Source: Plectonema cf. radiosum LEGE 06105 (lineage in GTDB: Bacteria > Cyanobacteriota > Cyanobacteriia > Cyanobacteriales > Nostocaceae). From it: 47,842 nt of DNA. Position 1 is the first letter of the stretch. Each line of letters begins with the position of its first letter. Shown here piece by piece: positions 43,006-47,842 of this stretch. The notes below the pieces were generated by a model. The model worked only from the letters and a program-made list of their open reading frames with translations, made no database searches and was not told the DNA's origin. The stretch covers positions 1-47,842 of the forward strand of contig NZ_JADEWL010000046.1 of the NCBI RefSeq assembly GCF_015207665.1, written 5' to 3'. The position numbers were made by a program, and so were the translations under genes.

Positions 43006-43644
43006 ATGAGTGAAAGTATGGCATTTATTGGCGGAGTTGCAGTCGCTGGGCTAGCAGCTCTTTTGCTGTTGAAGGGTTCTGGTAATTCCGTGCCGAATTT
43101 TAACAGTACTCCCCAAGTCCAAGCACCCATAGTCGCACCACCCTACATGGCTCAACCAGGTACTTATCCTGGCTTACCAGTTTATCCAAACCAGATTCCT
43201 CCTGGTTCAGATACGGTTGAGTTGCGGACGCAGTTAGAACGTCAAAAAAACCAACTTGATATGCTTCAACGAGAAAACGACCAGTTGAAGAATCAAACTC
43301 AACAGTTTCAGTCTCAAATACAAACTTACTACCAATCACAATTAAACGCTCAACAAAACCAAAATGCCGCACAACAAACTGCGCTACAGCCCCAAGAAGC
43401 TTGGTGGTCTTCTAATATACTTTGGGCTGTTGGAGGTATGGCACTGACTGTTGGTGGTGGTATTGTAGTTGCTGGAGTCTCAGCTTTATTCTCTCCAAAA
43501 CATCGTCCTACAAGAACAGTACAGGTCATTCATCCTTACAATGGCTCTGGTCATACAATATCTCCTCCGGTACGCCGTGCGGAGTTTTTACCTCCTCGCT
43601 CCGAAAGACGTATCGAAACTCCTGAATACGACGATACTTACTAA
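43006..43644 (+). CDS. Membrane protein with Gln-rich coiled coil, unknown function
   Basis: 212 residues from the ATG at 43006 (GGAG about 8 bases upstream; the ATG at 42991 would overlap that site). Order: an N-terminal membrane helix (AFIGGVAVAGLAALLLL, residues 6-22), a Pro-rich stretch (PQVQAPIVAPPYMAQPGTYP), and a coiled coil rich in Gln/Asn (LRTQLERQKNQLDMLQREND, about residues 67-120). A second hydrophobic segment (ILWAVGGMALTVGGGIVVAG, about 145-165) is followed by a basic C-terminal tail. Two membrane helices with the coiled coil between suggest a protein spanning the periplasm or bracing membranes. No named family is recognised. Confidence 0.75.
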   Translation: MSESMAFIGGVAVAGLAALLLLKGSGNSVPNFNSTPQVQAPIVAPPYMAQPGTYPGLPVYPNQIPPGSDTVELRTQLERQKNQLDMLQRENDQLKNQTQQFQSQIQTYYQSQLNAQQNQNAAQQTALQPQEAWWSSNILWAVGGMALTVGGGIVVAGVSALFSPKHRPTRTVQVIHPYNGSGHTISPPVRRAEFLPPRSERRIETPEYDDTY

Positions 43645-43791
43645 AATCCAGTGCGATCGCGCTGCATTTGCACGATGACAGCGCAACCAGTTTTTACAAT
43701 ATTAGATTGATTATTAATCATTATTGGCATTAAGTTTCGCTACATTTTGTTGCGAAAATTAAAAATAATTATAATCACCTTACTATTAGTG

Positions 43792-43831
43792 GGGGAAGAT
43801 GCGCGAATTGCTTATCTTCCTTCATTTTTTT
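43792..43831 (+). terminator. Probable terminator after the coiled-coil membrane protein
   Basis: The stem GGAAGAT/ATCTTCC (extended by two G-T pairs) with a 13-base loop is followed shortly by a run of seven Ts. It is 150 bases beyond the stop codon. Confidence 0.65.
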
Positions 43832-45620
43832 ACGCTATAAAAAATTGAGTTTATTGACGAGTAATATAGCGGTTTGCGGTTGAGTAGAATATATTCAAAT
43901 TGTGGTGTGGACATTCCTCTTTGCCCGATTTTTACCAATTTTATTTGTATTGCACCCAATTGAACACCGCTATATCCACTGTTGTCAATCTAAAACGTCA
44001 TAAGTTTTTGTTATGAAAATGATGATGTTATGACTTCGCTAGATTCATCTCGTTTTCAGTAAAAACAGACAACAAGAAGTAAAGAATACACAATAATATT
44101 CCCACATAGTAGACACTTTATAAACTGTCTATATAAAATTATTACACCTGAGCCTAAGTTTTTATACTAATTAAAAGTATAAAAATAAACTTTTAATCCC
44201 TGAGTTATTTGTAAAATGCAATATACAAAAATAGAACTTAATTGTAAAATATATTACAGTTAATATGGTAAATATTTTTTATAAAAACGGTGTAAGCAAA
44301 GAATAAACTAAGTCTTCATCAAAATTGCTGATTATGACAAGCTTAGAAAATCCTAAGTCTAAATCAAATATCATAGACAAAAAAATATTGCATATATTTA
44401 CTTATTGTTTTATTTACTGCTGAGGAAAAACTTAAGTATTCTCACTAGCGGTTTTATTACTGATGAATGACAATGTAAAAAAAATACATAATAAAATATA
44501 ACATCCCTGATTACTTGGAAGTATTTTCTGAGTAATATTACTGAAGTGTGACCTAAAAAAATAAAGATTCAGCAAAGTAAGTTATTGAGTAGTCCCGAAA
44601 TTGTAAATTGGAAACATACAGTCTAAGGAACACCTCTAAGATGCTAATTTATGAGAATCTAAAATATAGCTGAAAATTAAGTAAAGATTCTCTAAAGCAC
44701 AACTAAATGCTAAGTTCAGTTTTCTAAATATATACTTCGATAGGTGTGTAGAAGTCTGAGCAAACCCTGAGAATAATTAATCTGACAACTTTTAATTATT
44801 GTCTGTATGTAATTAGTGACTCAAAAAGAACCCATACGTGGGATACTCTACCTTAAGCAATTTTATGACAGTGGTGTGAAGGTAATGGAGGCAAAGATGA
44901 ATATTTCTTATTTAATACCTAAAACTAAACGGCGGATATCAAATTACTCAGACAAACACACTTATTGCTTTATTGATACAAAATTTTTCTCATTTCAATC
45001 AATAAAAATTTAAACGTAATACCTTTAACGAATAAATTACACGTTTTATCCACGAGTAATAAACAACTGCGATCGCAATTTAAACCAGGTAGTCAGGTTA
45101 TTTCCCTATTGACGATATGCAGTCCAATAGGTGAATTTCCGTCCCCACATAATCCAGATTTGTTCTCGTCTCAAAGCGTATATTTACGTAAATAAATTCA
45201 CAGAAACGTAGTAAAAAATGTTTTTAATGTACGGATTGCATAGAAACATTTTTCCTACTATTTTTAGTTGAATCTGGGGATAAGGGTTAATTATTTTGAG
45301 ATAAAAAGCCCTAATCCGTTAGTTTATTCGTTGAGCTTGTTTGATTTGAGGACATTAAAATATCGGGATTTAAACCTATCTGCAACTGGTTTTTATCTTG
45401 ACAAGTAGTTGATAATATGCTCTGATTGCAAAAAAATATACATTTTGCACACAAGGAGAAATCAAAAATAAAATTTTCTTCGATATTATGTATAACTTAG
45501 TGAACTTTAGCGATACAATTCTTGGCTACTAGTTAAGAATTTGAATTTGAGAAAAAATGGCTTTTTAGTTAAAGCCAATACTTGAGAAAACCTAGCTATT
45601 TATTGCATTGATGCCTTCCA
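43832..45620. other. 1.8-kb gap upstream of the surface-protein pair
   Basis: No convincing long gene. An element at about 43863-43975 has AATATAGCGGT at its left end and ACCGCTATATC at its right, and its right part (TTTGTATTGCACCCAATTGAACACCGC) is the reverse complement of 28016-28050. The rest is AT-rich and shows no further repeats to me. One small ORF with a good ribosome site is listed separately. Confidence 0.6.
44897..45013 (+). CDS. Possible 38-residue protein
   Basis: The ATG at 44897 is preceded by a strong GGAGG at 44887-44891 with 5-base spacing, the best ribosome site in this gap. The product MNISYLIPKTKRRISNYSDK... is basic, with no signal peptide or membrane segment and no known motif. 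An upstream in-frame GTG (44816) would lengthen it to 65 residues but without a ribosome site. It stands alone and could be chance. Confidence 0.3.
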   Translation: MNISYLIPKTKRRISNYSDKHTYCFIDTKFFSFQSIKI

Positions 45621-46556
45621 ATGATATCTTTAATCTCATGGCTAAGGCGTAAAAGCCTCTTTTTAACCATCGGTTCCTTGAGTGTTATTACTTATGGAAT
45701 TATACCGACTGTTGGTCAAACAGTGATAGAGAATACCGCAAGTGGTGGAGCCGATAATTTACCCGATCAAAGAGTTGATTCTAATCAAGTAATTCTGAGC
45801 GCTTCTCCGGCAGATTTACGGTTGATCAAAACTGGCGATCGCGCTGCTGCGGAACCTGGGGATACGGTAATTTATACATTGCGGATTGAAAATGTTGGTC
45901 GATCGCCAGCGACAAATGTCAGCGTTACCGATAGATTACCGTTAGGATTGCGATTTGTTTCTCAGTCACTGCGGGGTTCTGTTGGTGATCGAGCGGTGGA
46001 GTTTAGCGAACCAAGTATTAATGCTTCGAGTAGAGGTACAAATGTCACAATCAACTCGACAACTACTTTGCAACCGGGAGAAAGCTTAGTAATTAATTAC
46101 GCGGCTGAGCTAACTCCAGATGCTGTACGCGGAAGCGGAACAAACTTAGCACAAGCCCAAGCTGGGGGTTTGCGAAGTAACCAATCAAGCCACAGATTGC
46201 GGATTAGATCGGGAATTTTATCCGACTGCGGTACCTTGATTGGCAGAGTATTTATTGATAAAAACTTTGACGGTGAACAACAGCCAAACGAACCTGGGAT
46301 ACCGAATGCGGTGATTTACATGGATGATGGCAACCGTATTGTTACCGATGCCAATGGTTTGTATTCTTTAGCTAATGTGATTTCCGGTTATCGTTCAGCG
46401 GCGCTGGATTTGACTAGTTTACCAGGCTACTCTCTGGCTCCGAATAAATATTTTATTGAGACAAATAGCCCGTCACGCTTAGTGAAATTATCACCTGGAA
46501 GTATGGTGCGGGTGAATTTTGCGGTTACGCCTGCATTTTCGGAGGGTAAGCAATGA
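45621..46556 (+). CDS. Surface protein with DUF11 and SdrD-B-like domains
   Basis: 311 residues. The N-terminal hydrophobic stretch (SLFLTIGSLSVITYGIIPTVG) is a signal peptide or anchor. A DUF11 domain (about residues 65-180) carries GDTVIYTLRIENVGRSPATNVSVTDRLPLGLRFV, a beta-rich surface module. The C-terminal region (about 205-300) contains GRVFIDKNFDGEQQPNEPGIPNAVIYMDDGNRIVTDANGLYSL, the SdrD B-type repeat with its Asp-rich calcium-type loop. No LPxTG or lipobox is present, so how it is attached is unclear. Its stop overlaps the next start by 4 bases (ATGA), so the two are translationally coupled. Confidence 0.85.
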   Translation: MISLISWLRRKSLFLTIGSLSVITYGIIPTVGQTVIENTASGGADNLPDQRVDSNQVILSASPADLRLIKTGDRAAAEPGDTVIYTLRIENVGRSPATNVSVTDRLPLGLRFVSQSLRGSVGDRAVEFSEPSINASSRGTNVTINSTTTLQPGESLVINYAAELTPDAVRGSGTNLAQAQAGGLRSNQSSHRLRIRSGILSDCGTLIGRVFIDKNFDGEQQPNEPGIPNAVIYMDDGNRIVTDANGLYSLANVISGYRSAALDLTSLPGYSLAPNKYFIETNSPSRLVKLSPGSMVRVNFAVTPAFSEGKQ

Positions 46557-47719
46557 TTAAGAAATTATCTCACGTGCGATTGAGCAATAGTAACAACTAT
46601 CGTCACCAAAAACAATTTTTCCATACGATGTTATCTGTCTTATTAAAGCTAGGTAGCGCGGGAATTTTACCGATAGTTATGGCGATTGTCGGATTTTCTG
46701 CAATGTCTTCTAACGGTGCTGTAGCTGCTGAGTCAGATGAAAAGACTCAATTAGACATTAGTCTTAGATTAAGAGAGGCTCTCGATACAGGAAAAGAGGT
46801 AAAAAGTCAAGAGCAGGGAAAACCTTCCATCTCTGAAGTTTCACTGTCTGCCAAGCCATCAGAAGAGGATAAAAGTCAAGAGATTTCTCCAACTCCACAG
46901 CAATCAGTCGAACTTGCACAAATAGGAGACAGTTTAGTATCTCCTAGCTCTGGGGGAAATTCGCAGTCAGACTCTTTGTTTGGACAACAAGGAGAGTCAT
47001 TATTTGAGCGACAGCAGTCGGTTCCTACTGCTCCTAACGACCAGAAAACCCAAGCAGAACCCCTAAATCCTCTCCAAGAAAATTCGACACCTGCAAGGAG
47101 AGAAAGAAGTCGTAGTGAGGTGCAACTGGATATTTCACCTGTAGGAGACCCGGTAGTCCAAGCTGATGGACGTTCAACAATTCAGATCCGGGGACAGATT
47201 ATCAACGAGAAAGGGGAGGTTATTCCCAAAGATGTATTGGTAACTCTAACAAGCAGCGCGGGTGAATTTATTGGTTCCGATCAAGACCCAGATGCACCAG
47301 GATACCAGGCACTTGTGGTCAATGGTGAGTTTATTGGCACTTTACAGTCAGGGCTGAAACCTCAAACTGTCCGTATCCGGGCGGCTGTTCATGAAATCAA
47401 AAAACCCACATCTACCCTAAGACAGAGAGAGCGAGCAATTGATGGGGAAATCCTTTTAGACAGCACTAGAGATACGACTCTATTTAATAACGAACTGATC
47501 GACGAACCGATAGAAGCCTATACTCAAGTAGAATTTACCACTTACTTACGACCTTCCCTAGTCACGGGTATTATAAACCTCCGCATTGGTGCTAGAGGTA
47601 CGAATTTCTGGGGTAGTCGGAGAGAATTCCTTGACCCGGATGCAGATGATGGAACCGAGGTAGACTTGGATTCCCAGATATTCGCGACTGGTAAAGTTGG
47701 AGAATGGTTGTTTACCTAA
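46553..47719 (+). pseudogene. Truncated outer-membrane-type surface protein
   Basis: 388 residues up to a TAA at 47717-47719, coupled by ATGA to the DUF11 gene. Order: a signal peptide-like segment (AGILPIVMAIVGFSAMSSNG), a long Gln/Ser/Pro-rich linker, then a beta-rich domain (about 187-300; DGRSTIQIRGQIINEKGEV, DVLVTLTSSAGEFIG, GLKPQTVRIRAAV) and a conserved block (YTQVEFTTYLRPSLVTGI, LRIGARGTNFWGSRREF, GKVGEWLFT). As I recall it, related cyanobacterial proteins continue after GEWLFT into an outer-membrane beta-barrel. Here the frame ends at that point and the following DNA is unrelated. I therefore read it as a 3'-truncated gene, though a shorter functional variant is possible. Confidence 0.65.
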
Positions 47720-47842
47720 ACTCCGTGAGAAGACTCCCGCCATAATCTCCGATTTGGCGGCGAGATGAATCACGGGTCAAAAAAGAAACACCTTCCGACC
47801 AAAATTGAGCGTAAGCGAAATCAGGGAGGAAGGTAGTTGAGT
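47720..47842. mobile_element. Hairpin-rich DNA replacing the 3' end of the surface-protein gene
   Basis: The sequence after the stop carries two stem-loops. CTCCCGCC...GGCGGCGAG is at about 47735-47765, and ACCTTCC...GGAAGGT is at about 47790-47834. No coding continuation of the surface protein is found in any frame. The window ends inside this segment, so its nature (an insertion-sequence end such as IS200/IS605, or another miniature element) cannot be settled. Confidence 0.4.

Overview
This window reads as the chromosome of a filamentous, probably heterocyst-forming cyanobacterium (Nostocales-like). The evidence is a thioredoxin reductase-thioredoxin fusion (NTRC), ndhL followed by a DUF3007 gene, rbfA next to a DUF751 gene, a HetZ-family protein, a tRNA-Leu(UAA) interrupted by a group I intron, GCGATCGC (HIP1) octamers, heptanucleotide tandem repeats in several gaps, and AT-rich DNA with long, repeat-filled intergenic regions. 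No phage, CRISPR array or complete transposase gene is visible.

Layout. 1-5.1 kb: peptide-type ABC permease, NTRC, a PIN toxin-antitoxin pair and a Uma2-family gene set among miniature repeat elements. 5.1-11.2 kb: a pilin locus in which a type IV pilin lies between a SAM methyltransferase and a SPINDLY/O-GlcNAc-transferase-like protein, followed by a second PIN toxin-antitoxin pair and a small methyltransferase. 11.2-13 kb: a nested cluster of miniature elements and a DUF4327 gene. 13-18.6 kb: a signalling block with an FHA-Ser/Thr kinase, a zinc-ribbon PP2C phosphatase and a PAS-PAS histidine kinase, all on the minus strand. 18.8-27.8 kb: mostly housekeeping genes (RluE-type pseudouridine synthase, TPP riboswitch with thiC, pyrE, a CAU tRNA, a CNNM-type membrane protein, queC, a Gfo/Idh/MocA oxidoreductase) separated by tandem and palindromic repeats.

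29-31 kb: a ParM/StbA-like actin ATPase gene followed 5 bases later by a small protein with a ribbon-helix-helix-like N-terminus and a coiled coil. This resembles a ParMR segregation operon in an otherwise chromosomal setting and is the best candidate here for an under-described system. 31-36 kb: rbfA, DUF751, a HetZ-family regulator, a TsaC/YciO-family protein and LarC. 36-41.1 kb: two related small exported proteins, a flippase-like membrane protein, a helical protein of unknown function and the intron-containing tRNA-Leu. 41.6-47.8 kb: ndhL-DUF3007, a membrane protein of unknown function, a 2-kb gap, and a translationally coupled pair of surface proteins (DUF11/SdrD-B-like, then an outer-membrane-type protein that stops early just before hairpin-rich, non-homologous DNA).

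The genes are mainly single or paired units rather than long operons. The most striking non-coding feature is the density of small palindromic and tandem repeats. One of these supplies the last codons of a gene, and others share terminal repeats while carrying different interiors.
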